Below are positions 14,284 to 25,320 of a stretch of DNA of 64,000 bases, piece by piece. A model generated the notes under the pieces. It worked only from the letters and a program-made list of their open reading frames with translations. It was not told the origin of the DNA and made no database searches. Every line of letters begins with the position of its first letter. Within the stretch, counting starts at the first letter, position 1. The stretch is from Numida meleagris (taxonomy: Eukaryota; Chordata; Aves; Galliformes; Numididae). A program made the position numbers and the translations under genes. Where the stretch lies: assembly GCF_002078875.1 (NCBI RefSeq), contig NC_034409.1, forward strand, positions 67,181,015-67,245,014, given 5' to 3'.

Positions 14284-14775
14284 ATCATAGAATCATAGAA
14301 TCATAGAATGGCTTGGATTGAAAAGGACCTCAAAGATCATCGAGTCTCAACCCCCCTGCTAAGTGCAGGGTCACCAACCACTAGACCAGGCTGCCCAGAG
14401 CCATGTCCAGTCTGGTCTTGAATGCCTCCAGGGACGGGGCGTCCGCAACCTCCCTGGGCAACCTGTTCCAGTGCATCACCACCCTCTGTGTGAAAAACTT
14501 CCTTCTAATATCTAACCTAAATCTCCCCTGTCTCAGCTTAAAACCATTCCCCCTTGTCCTATCGCTAGCTACCCTCACAAACAATCGATCCCCCTCATGT
14601 TTATACGCTCCCTTCAAGTACTGGAAGGCCACAATGAGGTCTCCCCGGAGCCTTCTCTTCTCCAAACTAAACAAGCCCAGTTCCCTCAACCTTTCCTCAT
14701 AGGAGAGGTGCTCCAGCCCACTGATCATCTTGGTCGCCCTCCTCTGAACTCTTTCCAAAAGTTCAGGGATTCCTG
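14284..14775 (-). mobile_element. CR1 LINE, 5'-truncated copy with complete 3' end
   Basis: The left edge is three copies of the CR1 terminal unit (atcatagaatcatagaat...), so the 3' end lies at 14284 and the element reads leftwards. The minus strand encodes the C-terminal part of CR1 ORF2. Visible landmarks are [20 protein letters not shown], then SLEKRRLRGDLIVAFQYLKG, DRTRGNGFKLRQGRFRLDIR, and RVVMHWNRLPREVADAPSLE. This frame has no stop for about 125 codons, unlike the other CR1 copies here, so it is probably the youngest. The copy is truncated on its 5' side at about the ELLERV position, leaving no RT or endonuclease domain. Such truncation is usual for CR1. Confidence 0.93.
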
Positions 14776-15007
14776 ACTCAAAGGCAGGATGGTAAGGAAC
14801 ACAGCACAGAACTGGTGAAATTAAAAGAAGAACAAAAAGTCCAGAAAGACACCCAAGCCAGAATATTACCTGGGGTTCACTAGAATTTACAGTTCTCCCC
14901 TGGGAAGCCTTTGAATTTCCATGAGTTAAGGTATATTCCAATGAAAAAAAAGAGAAAAAACTGTTTGTCCGACCTGCTTCAACTCTTTTTGGCTGTGAAA
15001 ACAGCAA
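14381..15007 (-). pseudogene. CR1 ORF2 C-terminus fused to flanking open frame
   Basis: A 208-codon frame starts with ATG at 15007, outside the CR1 copy, and enters CR1 ORF2 in frame near codon 80. It ends at the CR1 stop. The first 80 residues are not CR1. They include a strongly hydrophobic run (VIFWLGCLSGLFVLLLISPV, about residues 47-66) that would score as a membrane segment. The last 125 or so residues are the CR1 C-terminal region. No promoter, splice signal or start context supports expression, and the fusion is most simply a chance frame beside a young CR1 copy. Confidence 0.5.
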
Positions 15008-18000
15008 GTACTCAAGAGTTATTCTGTAGAATTGAAGCTACCTGAAAGCTTACTTCATATCGCTATCCTAATCTCAGCACACTGGAAAATCTAAGGATGG
15101 GTAAACTGGGGAAAAAAAGGAAATCCTAGCATTAGTAGTAAATAAATATGGTGGCCCAGCCAACTCTGATGTGCTCACTCACAGGTCTCAAAAAGGCTCT
15201 CACTCAAACAGCAATGTCCTGTTCGTGGCTCGTATGCAGGAGATGCCTTGCAAAAAAGTCATTCATTCCTGTTAAGAAGTACTGCCTTTGTAGCAATGAC
15301 ACTGTAGTGACACTGTAGTATACATTAACTTCAGCAGAAATGTAACACAAGTTAGCAATGATATGTATATTTTAACTTACAAAAGGACTTCATAAGTTTG
15401 TAGATTTTGTGGTAGGAAACTATAATTGTATTTTGGAGACAAGATCCACCCTCCAGGCTTTATCATCTGACTGTTCCCTCCAATGGAATGCTCTGTATGG
15501 CTAACAATTCTGAACAACAATTAATCCATGCTGACAAATTTGTCAGATGTATTGGAGTTATCAGCTAAAGTTTCAACAGGTTATTCCCAAGTTACCTCAA
15601 CAGGGACTTTTGTGTACAGCTGTAACATTAAATCATCATAATAAAAGCACTCATACTGCTATTTAAAAATAGCATTAATAATATCTAACTCCTATATGGA
15701 GCCCTTAAGGCTGTCCAAAAGTTTCAGGGGAAAAATACTGTTTGGGGTGGAGGGAGGAACCTGTCATAAAGGTACAAGTTTTTTCACTTAATATGAGCAA
15801 AATAAAGGAGAGCTTATAGGAAACTAGTCTAGGAAACAAACACAACAATCAAAGAAAAGTCAAACTTACTAAAATATACACATTATTCAGGAAAAAAAAA
15901 ACCTAAACAATATTTTCAATCAATTTTTTGATGCCCATTTTATCTAGTGACTAGAAGGGCTCTACAACACTTGCATGAAGAATCTTTCCTGTTTTAGAGA
16001 ATGATACAACAAGGTAAGGTGCAAAAGAAAATTTTCCTCTGGCTCATTTCCTCTAAAAATACCTCTAGCTCAGTGGCCCCAAATCCTAAATGTGTGTGGA
16101 GGAGAAAATGGGACAGAGACCTGGTTTCAATCCAAGGTAATAAAGTTGGCTCTCTGCTGTAAATGAAGATGGGATTGTTCCAGGAACTCATCTCCAAGGA
16201 TGTGAGGATGGTGTCACCTCTCATGTGCCTAACTACACTATTTTAAAACAGGGAATAATAAAGGAATTTCTACAGAAACTTTGTCCCCTGCAAAGATTTC
16301 CCAAGCAGGAGGATTCCCCTGGGATTTCATTCTGCCAGCCTTAGGATCACACTCAAGGTCAGAGGAGGTGGTACAGTAGATATGTGTGTCAAGATCAAAT
16401 GTACCAGTAAGGTATCACAGTGAAAGACAGAGAAACCAAACTAGAAATGTTAACATATAATTTCTATTCTTCATCTCCAACAACTCCTTATTTTATGTTA
16501 TTATACTCACAACCCCAGATACTGATCCCCATTTTAAACTCAGAAAACAGAGTGTCAGCAAAGGCAAAGTTAAAGCTGTAGTCAAGCAAAGTAGAAGCAT
16601 GAAACTAGTAAAGGTCAAGCTAACAGAAGTTTATTATAGCAGACATTGATTCATAGTTGTTAACTACTGTGAATAAAATATAGACAACAAGTGTGCCACT
16701 TAAACTGACTAGGTGTGCCATTTACCCATTGATTGGAGAGAACGAAATCAATGCTGCAGGCTCTGCTCCATGGCAATCATGCCACAGATAGAGGAGTGTA
16801 TTTCAGCAAGGCACCAATTAAATGGATTCTTCTGTTGTTAGAGACCCATCATGATCCAAGTAATTCTGGTTCTGAGTAAAAGCAATGGGCCCATGTAATC
16901 ACAACCCACTAACAAAATGCCAATCTACAATTTAGATCATTTCAATGAAGGTGTCAAAGCACAAAAGTACATATGAACTTAGGATATGTAACAAACTTAG
17001 GCCATGATAGCTTTGTGGAGTTATTTCTCCTAGCTCTGCCTCCTGTTAGCAAGGCAAGCACTGAAGAGCAACGCCAACCCCTGTATCTCAAGGAGAACAA
17101 AAGGCAGGAGAAATTGAGAAGAGACTATTATCCTACTGTTTGCCTTCTGGTGACAGAAGGTGAGGGAGTTGAAAGGGAAGTCTGAAGAGACAAAGTTCAA
17201 TTCTCTTGTTATAAGGAACTCCCAGGTCCTTCCCACCCATTCACCAGTGGTTTATAATGAAAAATGTAAGAGTGGTTTAGGCACTTAAAGACGACTTCTA
17301 AGCATAGGCAAAATACCTTTCAAATTAAATACAAGTACTCAGATGCAAGCCACCAGCACAGCAAGCACTGTAAACAATACTTACATAGAGTGGGTTTAAT
17401 GAGTCATATATCAAAGAACTAGAAATACCCACCTCAAACAGATCCCTCACAGTAATCACTAAGCTCAATGGCTGAGCTGTTTACACTAAAGGCCATTCGT
17501 TATGCATGCCCTAGCAGTGAACAATAGGAATATTATGCTGAAAAGTTGAGTAAATCTATCCCACCTTTCATCAATACATTTATGAACCAATGATTCTGTG
17601 GGAATGAATGGCATTATTCCACCAAGTATTGTGAAAACAGATGCCATTGTTAGACCCACAATACATTACTGATAACCAAATAGAGGCAGAGCGTAAAGGA
17701 GCATATCATTACTGCAGGTGAAGAAAAGAGAAGTGTTCTGCAAACACATGTAGAGGAAAGAATATGCTTTTTGTGCTTCTCACTTGTAGTTAAAGTATAA
17801 CTAACTGATTTTCACATTTAAGCAACAGCTTCCTAAATATAGCCTTGACAAACACCTGCCTTTCCTTCACTTCCCTGGCTGTTTTTGGGACAAATTCTGA
17901 ACAATACTAAGATGAGGAATTTAAAAAGAAATGTAGGATGCTTGAAAAACTCGATCTTTTTTGAAGCTCCTTCTTACTTGTGCTGGGAGATCTAGCCTGA

Positions 18001-20362
18001 AGGCCAACACTGGCTGAGGATAGAGGGGTAGAAGAGGGAGGCAATGGAGAGAGGGTAGTGATGAAGGGAGAGAGGATGAGACTTACAGTCCCTGCACAGA
18101 TGTCTTGTTAGTGCAAGAGCATCCCTCACTGGCCAAGAGGAGGCAATGACCTACAACAGGTTTTGCCTCTCTTCTGGATGAAAAGGTAGTCCTGAAGCCA
18201 CCAACAGCAGGAACACCTTGAGGTGTTAAGAAAATGTGTTAGAAAAGTATGGGTGATGTCTGAGTAAATAGGGATAATGAAGGATTTCTCTGCATCCTAT
18301 TCTTGCCTCACACATTGCATTCATCCCATTTATGCCTATATTAAACAGGCAGAGAAACACATGAATAGATTATTTCCATATAGATAGCACATGTATTTCT
18401 AGAGAGAGTGTGAGCATACAGCTATTTCTAATGTATCCAAACTATGGAAAATTCTTTAAAATTTTTATATTTAACTTAATTAATCAGGTAAGGACGTAGC
18501 AGGGTCTAGATTTCATCAGTTCCTCTGGGATGAACATTAAAGCAGTTAAAGCAGCTGTAACAAGAGTACTCAGGTTTTAGCGCAACTGCTCTGGGAATAA
18601 GCTATGTATGATCCCACACTGTTTCTACTCCAAAGGAGGTATTGGAGTATGAAATATAGATGAACAGGGCTTCACTGTCCAGTCATGCTAGGCATTCTAC
18701 AAACACATGAAAAAGCAAACTCCCTGGACAAAGGAGTTTACAACCTCATTTAGGACTCACCATAACTTACAGTAGACCTCTCAACTACAGTAGCCCCCAC
18801 TGTCATTTATATCTATTAGACATACGTGCTGAAAGTGAACATAAAGTAACCACATCTTACTCAAATGTCATACACTCCTTAAGTGAAAATTAACTAGACC
18901 CTGTGTTTATTACAGTGGAGCTTGCTAGACCTCCTTAGGTTCAGGGTCAGTTGGTGTTTCTTTATGAACCCCTTTATGAAAGTTTTCAGTGCTTTATAGC
19001 TCAGCCATTAAATTTTGCTTCAGGCTGAAGCTTCTCACAAAAGGTTTAATTCTAAGAGGTTTTTTTTTCTTTTTGGTAATATATTTTCAAAGAGATCTCT
19101 TTGGTCATTTTTAAAACATAAAAAAGGAAAAAAAAAGAAGAAAGAAATTTAACTGGTTTTAGGACTTCTTTAGGGTTCAACATCATTTAGAAACAACTGA
19201 CAACTTTTTTAGTGTTTGAAACCTGTCTACAAAGTTTGTACTGGGACTTTTATTACATTTCAGATATGTGTTTCTATAATATAGCAGTCCTACACCTTTT
19301 AATGGTTATTACAGTGTTTTTCCCTGCCATGGACTGAAATCCTGCTTGTCTGACTAATGCAAAGTAATCCATACTGAGTAGCAGTTCTAGGTCTCTGTTG
19401 GCAGTGATGAAATTCTAGAGAACTAAATTTTTGCTTTGTTTAAATGTGTGATTTTAGGATGTTCCTTAGATTTCCCATTTTTAGTAGTGTTGAATATTCC
19501 ACGGCACTTTCATGTTTCTTGAAGTTACTTCCTACCCTGGCCACTCTGCTGGTTTTATCCCAGGTCTAGGAAGATAAGCTTGTCTGCAGAACTACCTAAA
19601 ACTGATCCTGTTCAAACTTCCCTGCTAAGACTGATGTCTGTGTGTTCCCAGCCTCTAGAGCCAGTGAAAGCTGAGGTTTGAATGTTTGGTGACTTCCCCT
19701 TCATTTGTGTCAAGCATAACAAAAAAAGACACACAGCCTGTCCTTGTCCTGTGAGCTTCACAGGCAGGTCACTAGGACTAGCATTTGGATCAAGGTATGC
19801 TGTGTGAGTCACCCAAGGTGATTTATTCCAAAGAACAGTAAGTGAAATCAGTTACAAAATTGTCTATATGAATATCCACACTGAGCAACTTAAGAGTGCA
19901 AAGTGCCGAGAGGTGTATCAGAAACCCACTGTGGCAGACTTTTGGCTAGGGATCTTGACAGCTGTGAAATCCCAACAGCATGCTTTGCTGCCCTGGTCCT
20001 GGCATGGCTTGTGCATCCCTCCCTTGCCACCTATATCATGGTTCTAAGCAAGTTTTAGTGTTGTAGTGGTTCTTTAAAAATGCTCTAAAATTCCTTTTTC
20101 ACTCATCTGGAAGTCAACCAAAGCCCATCTTCAACCTGGCTACCCCCCTGGCCCCAGCTCCTCTCACTACAACCAATGCTCCAGCCAAATCCACATGTCC
20201 CCCAGGCCTCCTCATTCTTCCTGCCACCTCCACACCTCTTCCCATGATATCTACTGTCTTTCCAACCTCTCTTGTACCTCTTCCTCCCAGAATCTCTGTA
20301 CCCTAGCTTTGTGCTGGAAGAATCAACATACTACCATTTTAATTGCTGATACAGACAATATT
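14776..20362. other. unique non-coding DNA
   Basis: No gene or clear repeat is supported. Noted small structures are an 11-base direct duplication near 15298-15321 (gacactgtagt twice) and a short perfect hairpin at about 15658-15675 (tgctatt/aatagca arms). Frames of 66-76 codons show no domain. Confidence 0.55.
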
Positions 20363-20487
20363 TCATAGAATCATAGAATCACCAAGATTGGAAAAGACCT
20401 CTAATATCATCCAGTCCAACCGTCCACCTATCACCAATATTTCCCACTAAACCATGTCTCTCAGTACAATGTCTAAATGTTTCTTTA
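20363..20487 (-). mobile_element. CR1 LINE 3'-end fragment
   Basis: The left edge has two CR1 terminal units (catagaatcatagaatca). These are followed by the typical CR1 tail context: ttggaaaagacct, then atccagtccaacc, then the segment around aaccatgtctctcagtacaa. This is the extreme 3' end of a CR1 copy read on the minus strand. Only about 125 bases are recognisable and the match stops near 20487. It contains almost no coding sequence. Confidence 0.85.
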
Positions 20488-21099
20488 GGTGGGTCCAACT
20501 GATAAGTAGAAACTGCAGCACACAGTGTATTTGTGCCTGTGGTTATCATGATGTCACTGCACATATCTTGTAGAAAATTGTGACATGCAGAGCACATGTC
20601 TGGTGCATCCTTCCAGACCTGTGACACAGCAGCTTAATGGGAGAAGAGATGTCTGTCAAACATGAATCCAAAGTTCATGTACATGTTGCAACTACCTAAG
20701 GGTGACCCTGAGCTAGGAGGATTATGCTTATGGTAATTAACATTGCTGTGCACATTATATGATTAATACAACACAACTGATATGAAATTAAAGGAGAGGG
20801 AACAAAGAAAAAATCCTTCGAATTTATGATAAAAGCAGAAGCAGATGATTATAGAAAGACAAAGGAAGCAAAAAAGACGAAAAAACTTTCATATGCTCTA
20901 TTTCTGGTAAACCTCAAGGGCAAAACTCAGGTTTGTGCAGGAGAGAATATCTGTTGCATATTAAACTAAGATTTATTAGGAGTTGTAGGACAAGAAGCAT
21001 AAATACAGACCTATACTTTACCTGCAAACTTAAACTTTTATTAGATAGTCTCATCCCAGACCTGAATCTCTCTGCAACCGCCCCTTCAGGCTATGTATC
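20488..21099. other. non-coding DNA between two LINE fragments
   Basis: No feature is recognised. A 67-codon frame at 20933-21136 runs into the ancient LINE fragment on the same strand but shows no clear domain itself. Confidence 0.45.
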
Positions 21100-21400
21100 T
21101 AGTAGACTCTTTCTGCAAAACTTCTCAAATATATAGCTCTTCCTATCCACTAATCATGGCATATCTTGATTACTGCTACATTCTTTTCTCCGGCCTTGAC
21201 AAAAACAATCATTCTCATGTCTGTTAAGAATATGTCTGGCAAAAAATTATTTTCCAGACTCTTTCTTTTAACCATTTCACTCCTCTTGTCATATTTTTCT
21301 TTTGGTTTCTTTTCCCTCTTACATTAATTACAAAACTACTTCTTGTTATTTCAAAGGAACCTCATAGCTGATTTCACTCACACTTCCCATCAGCTTTTCT
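21100..21400 (+). mobile_element. ancient LINE fragment, C-terminal region after the RT domain (L2/L3/Rex-like)
   Basis: Bases 21164-21200 read LDYCYILFSGLDKN. This is the post-RT motif LDYCNxLLxGLPK seen in L2, L3 and Rex-type LINEs and absent from avian CR1. About 150 bases further on, a second block (near 21322-21370, INYKTTSCYFKGTS) fits the later motif I(D/N)(F/Y)KxLLLxFKALHG of the same LINE groups. Between them the frame is broken by stops and shifts, as expected for a very old copy. Boundaries are approximate. The family could be L2, L3 or another early LINE, and a profile search would decide. Confidence 0.5.
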
Positions 21401-24017
21401 TCATTAATGAGTCGTTTACTCCTGTCTGGACTACTAAAATTTCAAACAAACACTTTCATGGTTTTTTCCATAGGTTCTCCTCACAGTCTTCAAAATAAAA
21501 GCTTTTCATGGTCATAAATAAATGCCATTTCAATGTTCTTCTTCAAATTTCTTAAAATATTCCTCCTCTGTGAAATCCAGAAAAACTCATAGTTAAACTC
21601 ATAGTGTGCCGAGACCACTGTCTACCACACTGACCAATACAGTCTATTGGTTTCCTTGAAATACCCTCAGTTATGTCTGCAGCCATATGTCATCTCTTGT
21701 CTTGGGCTCAGACGTATAATCAAATAGCCACAGCTTAATGAGTACCACGTGTTAGCTGAGCCAAAGTAGTCATTTGCATAGTTCTAAGCCACAGCACATG
21801 CAAGTTGAAATGCACTAACTTAAACTTCAGTGAAATGGATTTAAGATCATCAGTTTACATTATGACAGCTAAGAGTATGTATCCAGCAAGTCATCATGGC
21901 AACTTGTTAGACCATTGGATCTTCTTCATGTGTCTGGAGTGTTACACATTGAACTGGTTTTGGAGCAAATCTGTTGTTGTGTTGCTTTTTTTTTTTTCCC
22001 CATAAATCCTTGTAGCACTTAGAGCTTTCATCCAGAACACAGCTGGTAGGATTTACTACCATAGAGTAACAATGAGACATGGCACTACAAAAAGGCAATG
22101 TGATGAGAACAATCAGAAGCACTGTTCCTGAAGTGTACTAGTCTGTCTCCATTCTTATAAGAGTTCCCTGCTGTAGCATGCTTCTCAAGAGGTGCTAATT
22201 CATTATCACACTGTTCAGAAGTCTGATGTTTTTCTTTCTACTTCAAGTCATTTTGACCATGTATTTGACTTACATCTGGACCTTACCCCTCCTCTCTTGC
22301 AATTTTTTCCCTCCCTCTTCTTCTTCAACATTTGTATCATATTCTCAACTTATTTTTTCCTCTTCTCCCCATACGCTTCATTTTTTCTTCTCATTTGTAC
22401 CAGCAGCTCTGAGAAAGTGAAGCTGAAGTGGGAGTTTTTGGAGTTGGTACTGCCAGTGTAATAAGGTATGACTTTCCTGAAATAAATACAAATTTAAAAA
22501 AAAATTTTTGTTGGAGTTCCCATTATTTGGGGCTGAGCTGTAGTCCCAAGTCTCACAAGATGATGTGGCCAAGTTTACGTGGATAAATAAATGTACATTC
22601 CTTCACTTGTGATACTGGAGAGGGTGCAGGGAGGAGCTGAGGACAAGTCTCAACAAGAGCTGCTGAATAATTTGGAAATATTAGAAGATAGTTCTTCTGT
22701 CAATGGGAAAGAGATCATTGTTGTTAGGCTTCCATTTCATCATACTCCAAGTGCTACCTGACTGCACCTTTGCCCAGTATTTCTCTCTCCTCTGCTTGTT
22801 GAAGCTTCACAACTACCTGCAGCAGGAATCCTGGACTGCAGCAGTATAAAGCAGTATATCTTTATACAATATCCAAGTGGCCAGGGAGAGATGAGAAAGT
22901 TAATGATTCATTCCTTGATGAGTTGGGGAAGATATTAACTGGCATATTGGTTTTTAAATAAAGAATTCCCTCCATCAGCAATACAGGCTTGAACAAGCAG
23001 CTATCAAGTATAATTCTCAGAATTGCTCAAGTGTCTTCAGAATACAAGTCTAGCTGAAAAGTATTATTATAACACATACTTTCTTAAATTGTTTAGCTAG
23101 CAAATGCAACTAGTGTTTCCTAATGCCTAAGGAAAAAAAGGATGTACATGTTCAATTTCAAACATGCTCAGAGAAAAAATAATTAATTTGCTCTGCAATC
23201 CAGTGAGGCAAGATTTTCACCCTCTGAAAAAAAAATGGAGGAGCAGGGAAGGAGGGAAAAAGAGCAGAACAAAAGAGGAGAGGAGTCATCCTGTCATGGG
23301 TAAATGATTTGTGTGATGTGTGAACAAGATCTCCTGCAGAATTAAAGAATGATCCAGTCTCCAGTGTGTTTCACAGAACGAGCTTAGAAATTCCAAACAT
23401 CATTCCACAGACACAGGATTCAAGGAATATTTGATCCTGACATACGCGTGTAATTGGTGAGCAGTTCTTTGCACAGTACACACAGCTTAGGCCAAGATTA
23501 CAAGACTATGTCTTCTGTTGTTGAGGATCTTTTTCCAACATTGCAGTCTAAAAACAATAACAATGCAAACTTTGCAAGGGAACAAACTAAATCATCAGCA
23601 CCTCTGCAAAAAGGATAGTTGCATACTGCCACTATGGATTCCTCTACTCAAACTAACAAATAAGCCCTAAACTAAACTGTTTTGTGAGCACGTGGTTGGC
23701 TCTTTTCTAGATCTAGAATTGTAAATAGAGTCAGGCCAAATTCAGGGATTGTTCATAGCTAATCTTTGGTTAATGTTGTGTTTGCAACAAGAAAAAGAGA
23801 TGTTACAACATGAAAAACATCTGTACGAAGGTTACAAGGTACAGCAATCCCCTTTACTCTTATTTCCACTTACCCATATCAGAGATAGACTTAGGCTACT
23901 TGATCTTCTTAAGATTTCTCATAAACGGATTGCTGTCATGCTAACTTTGGTGTTTGAGTTGTGTTAGCTAATTGAAGATGCTTCTGGGAAGCACAGCACA
24001 CAGGACACACACTTCTC
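21401..24017. other. unique non-coding DNA, partly pyrimidine-rich
   Basis: No gene is supported. The stretch has a T run near 21987-21998 and a pyrimidine-rich segment at about 22230-22400. That segment gives 60-90 codon frames rich in F, S and L purely from composition. The first 200 bases may still belong to the old LINE fragment. Confidence 0.5.
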
Positions 24018-24415
24018 CAGCTTGTCTAGCTCCCTTCCTTCTGTCATATCACCCATCAGCTTGGTGTCATCTGCAAACTTACTGACGGTACATTCAATCC
24101 AACTATGTCTATGTCATTGATAAAGATATTAAAGAGCATCAGTATCAAGACAAACCCATGTAGGACGGTTCCCACCTGGACATAGAGCCATTGATCACTA
24201 CACGGCAACTTGCAACCATCCAACCAATTCCTTATCTACTGAATAATCCACCCTTCAAATCCATATTTTACCAATCTAGAAATACGGATGATACGTGGGA
24301 ACATGCTGAAGGCCTTACAGAGCTCCGGGTAGATGATATTGGTCTGTCTCCCTTGTCAACTGATGCAGTCACTCCATCATAGAAGGCCACAAGATTGGTC
24401 AGCACAATTTACCTA
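24018..24415 (-). mobile_element. CR1 LINE fragment, reverse-transcriptase region
   Basis: The minus strand encodes the middle of the CR1 RT domain. Reading from 24415 downward it gives LTNLVAFYDGVT-like coding sequence, then the LDxxKAFDxV region (decayed), then a frame with FNIFINDIDI. It ends in KFADDTKL at 24060-24090, the RT catalytic box with both aspartates intact. The frame is disrupted by small insertions, for example between the INDID and FADD segments. Neither the 5' end nor the 3' tail is present, so this is an internal fragment. It lies 560 bases from an older LINE RT fragment on the same strand. Confidence 0.85.
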
Positions 24416-24974
24416 ATTGCACAGTCCGACCTGCAATCTGCAGGACATTAGTTGTTATTACATGTTCATGTACAACATGTAACTGTTTTCTTTCTTTTGC
24501 TTTTCCACATTACTATTCCCATCCCAGCTAGCAACTGGACATAAAATTGAATGATTTGAACATTTTGAAACCCAAGAAATAAATGTGTCTGGGTCCTGCA
24601 ATTCTGAGTTATAATAATGCTTGTATTTAGATATTTTTTAGTAGGCTTAGAGACATTCCCAGATCTGAAGGACCCCAGTCACTAGAAACATTGAGGTCTA
24701 GATCCTTCCAAACTTACCAATATTTCTTTTGAGGGGAGGAGTAAGATAGTTTTGGCTTTTTCAGTGGCTGATTTCTTTTCTGAGGTGAGGGAAATCTTAT
24801 TATTTTCCACACCAGTTCACCTAGATCTGTTTGTAGCGTAAGAGAGAACCCCTCTAATTGCATGTTTTATATTTTTCTAAGATTCTGGGCCAATTTATTT
24901 CTGCAGAAAACTGTATCTTTAAATTGTGAAAATCACTCCATAAATTCTAAGTTAGAACAGTCAAGGTCTGATAC
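24416..24974. other. spacer between two RT fossils
   Basis: No gene or recognisable repeat. The two flanking RT fragments belong to different LINE lineages but are on the same strand. Confidence 0.4.
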
Positions 24975-25320
24975 CTTATCTGTGCTCTTACTGTGTACAA
25001 GGTCACATCATCAGCATGTAGAAGTACAGAATATTTCATGAACTATACAGCGTCGACAGGTCATTAATAAAAACTGCAAAAGTAAAAGCCCTCTAATTAG
25101 CTCCTGAGGTAACTTCGCATGTAACATTTTCACCTCAGATTCAACACCATTAAACAAAATGACTGGTGTTTGCTCTCTAATGTAGCCAGAGAACCATTCT
25201 ACTGTAGTTAAACTCAGCCAAATTGAGGGAAACTTAGATGGCAATATGTTGTGATTTATTGGATCAAAGGCCACAGTCAAATCAATATAGATAGTTTCAG
25301 CATAAAAAATTATAATGTAT
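24975..25320 (-). pseudogene. ancient non-CR1 LINE reverse transcriptase fragment
   Basis: The minus strand keeps the main RT motifs in order. IYIDLTVAFDPINHNIL is RT motif A, with the aspartate codon near 25281. SLTTVEWFSGYIREQT and FNGVESE are typical of L2/L3/Rex-type LINEs. LPQE at 25101-25112 is a decayed (G/V)PQG. After a frame change come INDLSTLYSS-like codons and HADDVTLYT, with codons for HADD at 25007-25018, the catalytic YADD box with Y changed to H. A 121-codon frame covers most of it before the shift. This differs clearly from CR1, whose box reads FADDTKL and which lacks the TVEWF segment. The copy is old and dead. Exact family is unresolved. Confidence 0.72.

Noticed and set aside
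22192..22461. Overlapping plus-strand frames rich in F, S and L
   Set aside because: Pyrimidine-rich low-complexity DNA gives such frames in two phases at once, which argues against coding.
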